Shown here: in pieces, positions 8,736-15,866 of the stretch
Layout of the letters: every line of letters begins with the position of its first letter
Position numbering within the stretch: the stretch's first letter is position 1
Source: Methanomassiliicoccaceae archaeon UBA370
Lineage (GTDB): Archaea > Thermoplasmatota > Thermoplasmata > Methanomassiliicoccales > Methanomethylophilaceae
DNA length: 64,000 nt
Assembly (NCBI GenBank): GCA_002505345.1
Contig: DAUY01000012.1
Location: 1 to 64,000, forward strand
Direction of reading: 5' to 3'
Made by a program: the position numbers and the translations under genes
The notes under the pieces: model-generated
Told to the model about the DNA's origin: nothing
Seen by the model: the letters and a program-made list of their open reading frames with translations, nothing else
The model's database searches: none

Positions 8736-9556
8736 TGACCAGACTGACAGAGGACATGATTGATGAGATTCCCGGCACCGCGGGGAAACGGAGCGACGAC
8801 CTCCAAAAGGCCGTTGGGATGGATCTCAGGACGCTTGCGTTCAGGGCGATAGGCGAGGACCCGGAGGATTTCGACCTCTCGCATTATGTTGCGGCATCCG
8901 TCCCCATCACAGCCGGTCTGGGCGTAATAGGAGGTTTCTCACAGAGCGTCAGCGCTATACTGGCGAATATGGGGTTCACCAGCTTTGTTACGACAAAGAC
9001 CGACATAGACGGAATATACGAGGCCCTCGAAAAGGAAGCTGACATCATATTCACCGCAGACGATGTCAGGTACATAGCGTACAACAGGAGGACAGGGACA
9101 TATTCCGACAACTCCTTCGCCACCGCCGCAGGGTATGTGGAGGCGCTGGAAGGCGCGGCCGGAGGGCTCAGGGGTAAGAAGGTACTTGTTATCGGTGCCG
9201 GACTGGTAGGAACGGAGGCGGTCAGAATACTCACGTCGAAGGGAGCAACGGTCAGTATCACGGACGTGGTTCCAGGAAAGGCGGAAAAATTGGCGCAGAA
9301 ATACCATGCTTCCGCAACAGCCAGCGTCGAGGCCGCGATTTCATCACATAAATATATTCTTAATGCGTCTCCCGGACTTATACCAGGGCGCCTGATAATC
9401 GAAGGTGCGGTGATATCGTCGCCGGGGGTACCGTTCAGCTTCGACGCGGAAGGAGTGGCCAAGGCCCGAGTGATAATACACGATCCACTGGATATAGGCA
9501 CCGCCGTAATGGCGGCAGAGTGTGTAGTTTCAAGAAAAAAGGTAGGCAGAACATGA
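8735..9556 (+). CDS. pylD: PylD, pyrrolysine synthase (dehydrogenase)
   Basis: Oxidises the PylC product so that it cyclises to pyrrolysine, the last step. The 273-residue protein has the N-terminal RLTEDMIDEI segment typical of PylD, an ASVPITAGLGVIGGFS motif, and an NAD-binding Rossmann signature KVLVIGAGLVGTEAVRI near residues 149-165. The start ATG overlaps the pylC stop (TGATG) and the stop overlaps the ramA start (ATGA), so pylB-C-D-ramA look like one translationally coupled unit. Confidence 0.95.
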   Translation: MTRLTEDMIDEIPGTAGKRSDDLQKAVGMDLRTLAFRAIGEDPEDFDLSHYVAASVPITAGLGVIGGFSQSVSAILANMGFTSFVTTKTDIDGIYEALEKEADIIFTADDVRYIAYNRRTGTYSDNSFATAAGYVEALEGAAGGLRGKKVLVIGAGLVGTEAVRILTSKGATVSITDVVPGKAEKLAQKYHASATASVEAAISSHKYILNASPGLIPGRLIIEGAVISSPGVPFSFDAEGVAKARVIIHDPLDIGTAVMAAECVVSRKKVGRT

Positions 9557-11184
9557 CCAGATACTGCATAGCATTGGATATAGGGACAAGCGGCCTCCGC
9601 TGTCAGGCAATAGACATGGATACCAAAGAGACCGTTTCCACATCCATCACGCAGCGGCACCCTATACCGGGAATGAACGTCATAGATCACGTCAACTTCG
9701 CCATTAAATCCGGCGAGGATGCCGCGACAGGCCTCCTGAGAGGTGCCATCAACTCACTGTTCAAGACCTTGAACATCGACCTGAACAAGGTCGAAGCCGT
9801 GGGAGTATGCGGAAACCCGTTCCAGCTTTCGCTGTTCCAGGGCATAGAGATAAGGGACCTTGCCTACGCCGGTAAGAACATGTTGGACGACCTAGGGGTG
9901 GTCCCGCCGAAGAGGGACGGTGCCGTGATAAGCGCTGAAGAGGCAGGCCTCGAAGGGATGCCTAATGCCAAGGTGATAATACCTCCGGCGGTGAGGCATG
10001 AGATAGGAGCAGACGCCATAGCCATGCTGATGATGACGGACGTCCTCAACGAGAAAGAGCCATGCCTGGTCGTGGACTACGGTACCAACGCGGAGATGGC
10101 CCTGATATACGAAGGCAAGATAATAACCGGGTCCGCCGCCGCGGGGCCGGCGATGGAAGGACAGGAGATCGAAAGAGGGATGCTGGCCGCTCCGGGTGCC
10201 ATATCCGATGTGGAGATCACTCCTAACGGATGGAAATGTTACGTTCTCGACGAGACCATGGCAGCCAAAGAAGGCGATACGGTCGATCCGGCGTCCGGAG
10301 AGGTCATTAAGAAGGGGCCGATGTCCGGCAAGGCGATCGGAATCACGGGAACCGGGGTCGTGGCTGCGCTATACTGCGGCATCAAGTCCGGAATCATAAT
10401 CCCTCCTGAAATAACGTCAAGCGATGGCAGGATGCACCTCCAGGACGGCATAGATATAACTTCGAAAGACGTCGAAGAAGCAGGCAAGGCCATCGGCGCC
10501 CTGAGGGCGGGATTCCTTACACTGCTCCGCGAGGCGGGGCTTTGGACGCAGGATATCAAAAAAGCGTACATGTCTGGAGCATCCGGCCTCTATGTCGACG
10601 CGAAGAAGGCCCTGGCGATCGGGATGGTCGTGCCGGGTGCCGAAAGGATCGTACAGTTCGGAAACACCTCCATCGGCCTTGCACGCAAGGTCGCAATGGA
10701 CGAGATGTCTCTGGACGAGCTGAGGGAGTTCGCGAAGAAACTCAGGGCGGACCACTGCATGTTCGCAACCGCCCAGGTGTTCAAGGATATCTATTCCATC
10801 GAATACGCAATCTGGGCACAGGGCATGCCGATGAGCGAGTACAACAACATGCTAGATGTCTATGACCTTCCTCCGATCGAAGAGTTGGACACAGACCCGG
10901 AAGTGAAGCGCTTTGCGGAGAGAGATCTGCCCGATACCGACAAGTCGCCCATACACGTGCTCGAGAATCCCGGGACCCTCCTCAGGGGAAGGGTCGAAGG
11001 GTGCATCGCATGCCGTAAATGCGAGCACGTGTGCCCCGAGCATGCTATGAAGATAACAAAGGAAGGCGACGGGAACTATGCCAACGTACGTACGGACCTC
11101 TGCGGAGGATACGCATGCAGCAGGTGCGAGCGCGAGTGCCCAGAAAGGGTCCTCAACTACAAGCAGCTGAAGCTGAGCGACTGA
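9553..11184 (+). CDS. ramA: RamA, ATP-dependent reductive activase of methylamine corrinoid proteins
   Basis: Reduces inactive Co(II) corrinoid of MttC/MtmC to active Co(I) using ATP. I take ATG 9553, overlapping the pylD stop, giving 543 residues; the upstream alternative at 9520 lies inside pylD. The N-terminal ASKHA-like region has ALDIGTSGLRCQAID and VVDYGTNAEMALIYEG. The C-terminus carries two ferredoxin-type cluster motifs, CIACRKCEHVCPEH (about residue 483) and CGGYACSRCERECPE (about 516), as in RamA of Methanosarcina. Coupling of ramA to pyl genes places corrinoid activation under the same control as pyrrolysine supply. Confidence 0.94.
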   Translation: MTRYCIALDIGTSGLRCQAIDMDTKETVSTSITQRHPIPGMNVIDHVNFAIKSGEDAATGLLRGAINSLFKTLNIDLNKVEAVGVCGNPFQLSLFQGIEIRDLAYAGKNMLDDLGVVPPKRDGAVISAEEAGLEGMPNAKVIIPPAVRHEIGADAIAMLMMTDVLNEKEPCLVVDYGTNAEMALIYEGKIITGSAAAGPAMEGQEIERGMLAAPGAISDVEITPNGWKCYVLDETMAAKEGDTVDPASGEVIKKGPMSGKAIGITGTGVVAALYCGIKSGIIIPPEITSSDGRMHLQDGIDITSKDVEEAGKAIGALRAGFLTLLREAGLWTQDIKKAYMSGASGLYVDAKKALAIGMVVPGAERIVQFGNTSIGLARKVAMDEMSLDELREFAKKLRADHCMFATAQVFKDIYSIEYAIWAQGMPMSEYNNMLDVYDLPPIEELDTDPEVKRFAERDLPDTDKSPIHVLENPGTLLRGRVEGCIACRKCEHVCPEHAMKITKEGDGNYANVRTDLCGGYACSRCERECPERVLNYKQLKLSD

Positions 11185-11246
11185 CAGAATCCGACCGAAT
11201 GAACGCAGAATAAGGAGGTTATAATCTTGCAGGGCGATATCATGCC

Positions 11247-11591
11247 ATGACCTCCACGGTTATAGTCAGGATGAAGACCTGCGACAAGACCCACAGAGTG
11301 GTAGCGAAGCTTAGGGACGACGGGGATGTGGACATCAGAATAACGTCCGACTGCGAAAAGGCAAGGCAGTTCGGGGAACGTTGCACCAGGGTCAGCCTGG
11401 ATGACGTGACGGATTTCTACGGCAGCAGGGTGAACAGCAAAGAAATCCGCGGGAACCTGTGGATACAATGCCTTCTGCCCATAGGCGTGTTCGACGCTGC
11501 CTGGATGGAGCTTGGGATGCTCTCTAAGAGCCTCTGCAAGAAGGTCGGGGGGGACGAGATAGTGCTGGACAGGTGCGATTCCGAAGAATGA
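11247..11591 (+). CDS. Small conserved-looking protein of unknown function next to ramA
   Basis: A 114-residue product with five cysteines (C12, C36, C46, C75, C96, approximate), a charged N-terminal half (VIVRMKTCDKTHRVVAKLRDD) and no membrane segment. I do not recognise a family with certainty. Its place 62 nt after ramA, same strand, suggests a role in methylamine metabolism, which is inference only. A strong SD (AAGGAGGT, about 11212-11219) is 28 nt from this ATG. Closer to it is TTG 11227, which opens a 7-codon reading frame ending in TGA just at the start of this gene, possibly a coupling leader. Confidence 0.7.
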   Translation: MTSTVIVRMKTCDKTHRVVAKLRDDGDVDIRITSDCEKARQFGERCTRVSLDDVTDFYGSRVNSKEIRGNLWIQCLLPIGVFDAAWMELGMLSKSLCKKVGGDEIVLDRCDSEE

Positions 11592-12089
11592 TCAGCGGAT
11601 GTTGATGCCTGAGACCCCGCGGCATTTGCGAAGCAGAGGTATCAGCTCGGCCGGTATCTGGCCGTCTACTACGATTATCAGCTGTGAATCCTTCCTCTCG
11701 CCGTTGTCATCCACCACTGCCTGTCTCACCGACATTCCGGCCCCGTATATGACCGATGTAACATCCGCAAGGATGCCAGGCATCGTAGCATCCGATGGCA
11801 CGATTTCGATCACAGAGCAATCTATCTCCGAAGCTATCTTATCCAGCATCAATATGGGCCTTAGCTTTGAGAACACGGCATCGAGCTCGGACGTGGCCGA
11901 CATCCTCTCCAATGTGGACCTCACCACACGTCGGTCGACGCCGGCCGAACGTGCCAGCGCCGAATCGGCGATCTCCACGTCCCCGCAGAACGCCTTGCCG
12001 TTCTTCTCGCATATGCCGTATCTGAGCATAATGTCGGCAACCCTTCCCTGGGACGGGTATCGGTCGAACATTTTCCGGATGTGGTCCAT
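11592..12089 (-). CDS. ACT-domain protein, predicted regulator of amino acid metabolism
   Basis: 165 residues. The N-terminal half (about 1-65) looks like a helix-turn-helix: it runs RVADIMLRYGICEKN, then ADSALARSAGVDRRVVRSTLERM. The C-terminal half (about 90-165) is an ACT domain, VIEIVPSDATMPGILADVTSVIYGAG followed by QLIIVVDGQIPAELIPLL. Archaeal proteins of this build are predicted ligand-responsive regulators of amino acid metabolism, but the ligand is unknown. It converges with the ramA-side gene: its stop directly abuts the end of the gene at 11247-11591. Confidence 0.75.
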   Translation of the reverse strand: MDHIRKMFDRYPSQGRVADIMLRYGICEKNGKAFCGDVEIADSALARSAGVDRRVVRSTLERMSATSELDAVFSKLRPILMLDKIASEIDCSVIEIVPSDATMPGILADVTSVIYGAGMSVRQAVVDDNGERKDSQLIIVVDGQIPAELIPLLRKCRGVSGINIR

Positions 12090-12153
12090 GCTGTGTAATG
12101 GGCAACGAGCATAAAATGCTTTATCGCCTCGGAGGGGCCCGCAATGCCAGCCC

Positions 12154-13326
12154 TCAAGGTTGCGGATATATCACGGTCATGAACGCGCCAGCATCTGCAT
12201 CGTGCTTGTGTATAGTGAACGTTATCGGTTCTGAAGACGACATCCACGTGATGCCCTCCAAGGTGGTCGAGGAGTACGCTACCCCGTTGACGAAGGAGTA
12301 GTAGTTGGTTCCCGAGCTCACGGAGTACGAATAACCTCCAGATTCGATGGTGATGCTCTTCTGCAGGGTGAACTTGAAGCAGAACGTCCCGTTGAGGGTA
12401 GCATCGAATGTGTTCCATCCCGTCTGGGCAGGAGCCGTATAGTCGATATCGTATGCGGGGTACTCCAAACCGCCCGAAGTGACAGCCGTCGGAGTCACAG
12501 TGGCCACGGGGGTTGCGTCGGGGTCTCCCGGCACTGTTGTGTCAATCACTATCGTGGTGTCGATATAATTGAATGACAGCTGGTTGCCGGAATTCGTAAC
12601 CACGTTGCCGAGCCCCGCGAAGGATACGTTGACAGAGAATGTCAGACTCATGCTCACTGGCGGGGCTTCTGTCAGTCCATCTAGGATAATGTTCAGAGCC
12701 TTTCCGTCCAGGTCTGAAATGGTCGTTGCAAGGCCGTAAGAAGGTATGACGGTCTCATTTCCGTAGCTGTCGGTGATGGTGAAATGATAGGAAAGGCCAG
12801 CTTCCGCCGCGGTGTCCTCGAGGACGACGGTGAAAAGGCTCGGGTCCTTGCTTTCCCTTATGTATTCCATCGCCTTCATGTTCTTTTTGCGCCGGGCCGC
12901 GTTGAATTGTTTCACCGCTATTGCGAGAGACGCCCCCTCTATCGCCATCGCGATGACCAGTATGACGTAGTTCACAGTCAGGTCCCTGAACATGTGTTTT
13001 CCTGCGGCGGACTCCATAAGCGCTTCATACCCATGAGAAATGGACATTCCGCCACCTATTGCGAAAATCAGGATCGAAACCACAAGCGTCCAGAAATAGA
13101 GTTCCTTCCCGTATCCGAAAGGATGCTCACGGTCGGCCGTTTTATCGGCTTTCTTCATTCCATAAAGTACAAGGATACCATTGCCCGAATCCACCAGGGA
13201 ATGTATGCCCTCCGACATCATGGCGGCTGATGCCGTGATGCCCGCCGCGATGAACTTGACGATGCCTATCGACACGTTAGCCGCGATTGCGGCGATAACG
13301 GAGACCTTCGACGAACCTTTCTGCAT
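12154..13326 (-). CDS. Chimeric gene: N-terminal half of a CDF metal transporter fused to the C-terminal part of a surface protein
   Basis: Residues about 1-176 are the start of a cation diffusion facilitator: four membrane segments, MMSEGIHSLVDSGNG in place of the metal-site helix, DREHPFGYGKELYFW after it, and SKDPSLFTVVLEDTAA. The frame then passes without a stop into about 210 residues of beta-rich, Thr/Ser-rich extracellular-type sequence (FTITDSYGNETVIPSYG, TPVATVTPTAVTSGG). CDF segments 5-6 and the cytoplasmic domain are missing, and the surface part has lost its own signal peptide. Start 13326 is chosen over upstream in-frame codons because a TATA box at 13361-13371 predicts transcription starting near 13341. 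It is probably a deletion product and may not be functional. Confidence 0.75.
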   Translation of the reverse strand: MQKGSSKVSVIAAIAANVSIGIVKFIAAGITASAAMMSEGIHSLVDSGNGILVLYGMKKADKTADREHPFGYGKELYFWTLVVSILIFAIGGGMSISHGYEALMESAAGKHMFRDLTVNYVILVIAMAIEGASLAIAVKQFNAARRKKNMKAMEYIRESKDPSLFTVVLEDTAAEAGLSYHFTITDSYGNETVIPSYGLATTISDLDGKALNIILDGLTEAPPVSMSLTFSVNVSFAGLGNVVTNSGNQLSFNYIDTTIVIDTTVPGDPDATPVATVTPTAVTSGGLEYPAYDIDYTAPAQTGWNTFDATLNGTFCFKFTLQKSITIESGGYSYSVSSGTNYYSFVNGVAYSSTTLEGITWMSSSEPITFTIHKHDADAGAFMTVIYPQP

Positions 13327-13360
13327 TTTTTGGTACCGGCAGTAGTGATGAGGATCGCTG

Positions 13361-13371
13361 ATATTATAAAT
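13361..13371 (-). promoter_or_regulatory. TATA box of the CDF-type gene
   Basis: On the minus strand this reads ATTTATAATAT, about 25 nt before an expected start near 13341 and 35 nt before ATG 13326. It excludes the upstream in-frame start codons and so supports the shorter protein. Confidence 0.5.
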
Positions 13372-13755
13372 CCGCGGGAGGGGCATTTCAATCAGAACGC
13401 ATGATAGGAGACAACTTGCCCGTCTTATGCAGGAATATTTCCAACGATTTATTTCTTCGACGATAACAGTTTCATCGCCGATCCTGGGCGTCAGAACGAA
13501 TGAAACGATGTTCACCGAACAGTAGGTACCGCTCATATTCCGCAAGGGGATGGGACGGAAACGATGAAAAAATCAGATCAAGGCCACACCGTGTCTCATA
13601 TAGATTCTCTTTCCCGAAGACAAGGGGATTGTGAGCCCGACGGTACCGTCTCAACTCAGCCATCAATTTGGTACCGATCCATAAACGTTGCCGTGCGAAC
13701 ATCATCAAATTAATCTGAAACTGTGACGGATCACACGTACTGTAACTTTAGTGCT

Positions 13756-13940
13756 GAAATTCTCGGACCATGTAGGCACACAGGGTCTTCTTACAAGGAC
13801 CCACGGCTATGCGGTCAGTCCGAGTACGCCTCGTCGATGACCGCCTTAAGGATGTATCGGCGGCCCATCAATGCCATCCTCTTCTCCAGCCGCCACACAT
13901 CGAACAGCTCCAAGCTCTTCCAGTTGCGCTTGGCGATATC
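13756..13940. repeat. Direct repeat, copy A (decayed insertion-sequence end)
   Basis: It begins GAAATTCTCGGACCATGTAG and aligns over about 185 bp with 14551-14732 in the same orientation, sharing the ACACAGGGTC block, GTCCGAG, CGATG-CCGCCT, CATCCTCTTCT, CATCGAACAGCTC and GTTGCGCTT-GCGATATC. On the minus strand the repeat encodes the tail of a protein followed immediately by the conserved ACCATG-rich end, the pattern of a transposase 3' end plus element terminus. Confidence 0.65.
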
Positions 13941-13964
13941 CCGAATCTTCCATTCGTCCGCCAT
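13815..13964 (-). pseudogene. 49-codon remnant, probably C-terminal tail of a transposase
   Basis: The minus strand reads MADEWKIRDIAKRNWK, continues SLELFDVWRLEKRMALMGRR and ends KAVIDEAYSD before TGA. The same segment recurs in copy B (from about 14732 down) with frameshifts and a stop (LFDVKQP-stop-KRMTL). I therefore read it as a fragment of a once longer mobile-element gene rather than a real 49-residue protein. The transposase family is not identifiable from this piece. Confidence 0.4.
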
Positions 13965-14022
13965 CCGACCGCGAGGACATCGTCCGTCTAGAACGCGAAG
14001 CGGGCGCCCAATCCAATCTTCT

Positions 14023-14451
14023 TTAGGGTCTCAGGATGAGCTCCTCTTTTGCGTGCTGCTTCTCCAGGAGGACGACATTAAGTCCGAGCTCCTCGCAGAC
14101 GGCGTCGATGGCGCTTCTGACATCCTCCTCTTCAGCGAATGCGATGATGAACACCGCGGTGTAATCATTCTTCACGAGATTTCCGTCGATGAGAGAGCCT
14201 CCAGATGCGAGGTATGTCGTATATCCGGTGTTGCATTCGGCGGCGACGATCTCGCCGATCCTATTCTGGGAGATTATCGCATTCGCCTCGTCGGTATCGT
14301 TCAGACCGAAGTACACGGTGTATTTTTCGACGAGTTCATCACCGGGCGCGGGAGACTCATTGGTCGTTGCGATGTACACGGATGCCGCGGAGCATACGAT
14401 CGCGAGGACAGCGACGATGAGGGCTGCCTTGGTCAGGGTCTGTTGATCCAT
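14023..14451 (-). CDS. Small membrane-anchored or secreted protein (possibly DUF3574-like)
   Basis: 142 residues with one N-terminal hydrophobic segment (LTKAALIVAVLAIVCSAASVYIA, abridged), then a soluble domain beginning EKYTVYFGLNDTDEANAII. It also holds TAVFIIAFAEEEDVRSAIDAV, a ferredoxin-like beta-alpha pattern. The VYFGLND segment reminds me of DUF3574, but this is a weak match from memory. ATG 14451 is used because the longer open frame (to 14589) reads into the adjacent repeat. The gene is sandwiched between the two direct repeats, as if carried or bracketed by decayed mobile-element copies. Confidence 0.6.
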   Translation of the reverse strand: MDQQTLTKAALIVAVLAIVCSAASVYIATTNESPAPGDELVEKYTVYFGLNDTDEANAIISQNRIGEIVAAECNTGYTTYLASGGSLIDGNLVKNDYTAVFIIAFAEEEDVRSAIDAVCEELGLNVVLLEKQHAKEELILRP

Positions 14452-14550
14452 GGAGGCCAGAACACATATGATGGATTTACGGTTTGGCAGGGGATCAGCG
14501 TCAGCGTTCTGCGTAGTTTCATGGGGATATCTGCTGAGACACTCCATAGC

Positions 14551-14732
14551 GAAATTCTCGGACCATGTAGGTACACAGGGTCCGCTCACGCGGACTCATG
14601 AACCGACGCCGGTCCGAGCATGACTCGCCGATGGCCGCCTGTTGAATATTCCGGAGTCCTTCAACGTCATCCTCTTCTAAGGTTGCTTCACATCGAACAG
14701 CTCATGCGCTTCCTGTTGCGCTTTGCGATATC
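14551..14732. repeat. Direct repeat, copy B (decayed insertion-sequence end)
   Basis: Partner of 13756-13940, offset by 795 bp, same orientation. The first 30 bp (from GAAATTCTCGGACC through ACACAGGGTC) differ at a single base. The inner part has drifted further and has lost its reading frame. The two copies bracket the small membrane protein gene. Confidence 0.65.
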
Positions 14733-14990
14733 GAGAAGAAGATACGAACCACCGAAAAGTCTGCCTGTGAGCATGTCGTCATCTGATTTTTCTGCGGGTC
14801 GCCTTTGTTCTCATCGGAATCGACTTTCCCGCCTTTTCGTCCGATACACCGAATGCCCGTTGCCGGTCTTCGGATACTTCTTTCCCGGCCAGTGGATGGA
14901 TGTGCTTGTGTACGCATACTTCTTCTTTCCGCGCCAGACATAGGCACTTCGGGCACATGTCAATGTCGTAGATATAGTGTAAATGACCCT
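14733..14990 (-). pseudogene. Frameshifted remnant, possibly N-terminal part of the same transposase
   Basis: Read on the minus strand, segments in different frames (MCPKCL, WRGKKKYAYTSTSIHWPGKK, GKVDSDENKGDPQKNQ) look like pieces of one ancestral protein broken by frameshifts, lying upstream of the C-terminal remnant in copy B. The Trp/Lys-rich part resembles N-terminal regions of archaeal transposases in style only, so identity is uncertain. Confidence 0.3.
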
Positions 14991-15210
14991 TCTTTTATAT
15001 ACCGTATTTAAACCAACGTCCATGAACATATAAAGAAAAACGTAGCGTCAGCGATACTGCCGCTGATGTCGGACGCTGTTTAACGGAAAGAACGGAAGAA
15101 CGGCAACGAGGGAAGAACCGAGCGCGTTTTTCGTGAAGAGATCCACTTTCTATGACGAATCAAGGGCGTCGAAGAGAATTATACAAAAAAGTAAGAGGTT
15201 TAAGTCCGTG

Positions 15211-15777
15211 TCACTTCGACACGGGGAACAGAGGCAGGACTTCCTTCCTGTTGACCTCGTTTATCACTTCGGCGAGTCCGGTGTACATCGCTAGCAGGCC
15301 GAGCACGATGCCTATAGCGGCGGCGGCGACGGTAACATCGCCGTTCTGGAGCAGCGATCCAGCACCCAGTCCGACGAAGACGACCGTAAGCAGCCCGAAG
15401 ACGGCCTGAAGGGCCCTGTTGGTCTTCAGCGTTCCGAAGAACAGCATGAATGTCAGGAAGCCCCATCCGAAGAAGTAAACTCCCTTGAACACGTGGTCGG
15501 GGGCAGCGAAGCCGAGTGCGACTGCGATGTTCATGAACGCGAACGACATCCAGAAAGCACCGTAAGAAGTGAATGCAACGGTCCCGAACGTGCTGCCCTT
15601 CTTGCATTCGATGATTCCTACGATGAGCTGGAGAAGTCCGCCGTAGAAGATCATCATGCCCCAGACGAGGCTGTCCGCGGGCCTTTCCGTAAAGTCAAGG
15701 AACATGGCTAGCAGAGTGGTCATCCCGAAGGCGCAAAGGCCCAGGGCACCGGCGTTGGCGAAATTTGATTCCGTCAT
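15211..15777 (-). CDS. satP: SatP/YaaH (GPR1/FUN34) family acetate/succinate-type transporter
   Basis: 188 residues with six predicted membrane helices. Near the N-terminus is NAGALGLCAFGMTTLLAMF, the family's N-P-A-P-L-G-L signature in a diverged form, and the FYGGLLQLIVGIIE and TSYGAFWMS segments follow the family pattern. Members carry acetate, succinate or similar small acids. In a methanogen of this type acetate is likely a carbon source for biosynthesis (inference). It lies 89 nt downstream of the dehydrogenase gene on the same strand but has its own palindrome-covered promoter. Confidence 0.85.
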   Translation of the reverse strand: MTESNFANAGALGLCAFGMTTLLAMFLDFTERPADSLVWGMMIFYGGLLQLIVGIIECKKGSTFGTVAFTSYGAFWMSFAFMNIAVALGFAAPDHVFKGVYFFGWGFLTFMLFFGTLKTNRALQAVFGLLTVVFVGLGAGSLLQNGDVTVAAAAIGIVLGLLAMYTGLAEVINEVNRKEVLPLFPVSK

Positions 15778-15798
15778 TTGATCGTTGCAGTAGAGTCA

Positions 15799-15820
15799 CG
15801 TCGATATTAAATAATCGACG
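15799..15820 (-). promoter_or_regulatory. Perfect palindrome over the satP TATA box (candidate operator)
   Basis: CGTCGAT-ATTAAATA-ATCGACG: 7-bp perfect arms with an 8-bp AT spacer. On the minus strand the centre is the TATA element TATTTAAT, with an expected start near 15785, 8 nt before the satP ATG. A regulator bound here would block TBP. Confidence 0.55.
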
Positions 15821-15831
15821 GTGCTACACTT

Positions 15832-15843
15832 CGTCAATTGACG
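15832..15843. promoter_or_regulatory. Second palindrome upstream of satP
   Basis: CGTCAATTGACG, a perfect 12-bp palindrome 11 bp upstream of the larger one and sharing the CGTC/GACG ends. It may be a second half of one operator system. It is short, so chance occurrence is possible. Confidence 0.35.
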
Positions 15844-15866
15844 GAATAATTGGTTTCTGGGAATGT

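Larger units (their letters stand above)
13327..14022. other. Gene-poor stretch with promoter and a decayed mobile-element fragment
   Basis: About 700 nt between the chimeric gene and the small membrane protein gene. It contains the TATA box at 13361-13371, unassigned DNA from 13400 to 13750, and one copy of a 185-bp repeat (13756-13940) carrying a 49-codon remnant. An open frame at 13472-13708 (minus) has no recognisable domain and I do not call it. Confidence 0.6.
14452..15210. other. Gene-poor stretch with decayed mobile-element sequence and an AT-rich promoter-like region
   Basis: About 760 nt. It holds repeat copy B (14551-14732) and frameshifted minus-strand coding remnants up to about 14990. 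Next come two TATA-like stretches (TTTATATACCGTATTTAAA near 14993-15011 and CATATAAAG near 15027-15035), then an imperfect hairpin at 15044-15077. I see no intact gene, and no tRNA or rRNA. Confidence 0.55.

Noticed and set aside
13472..13708. 78-codon minus-strand frame
   Set aside because: No ribosome-binding site, domain, hydrophobic segment or supporting context; it overlaps only untranslated DNA.
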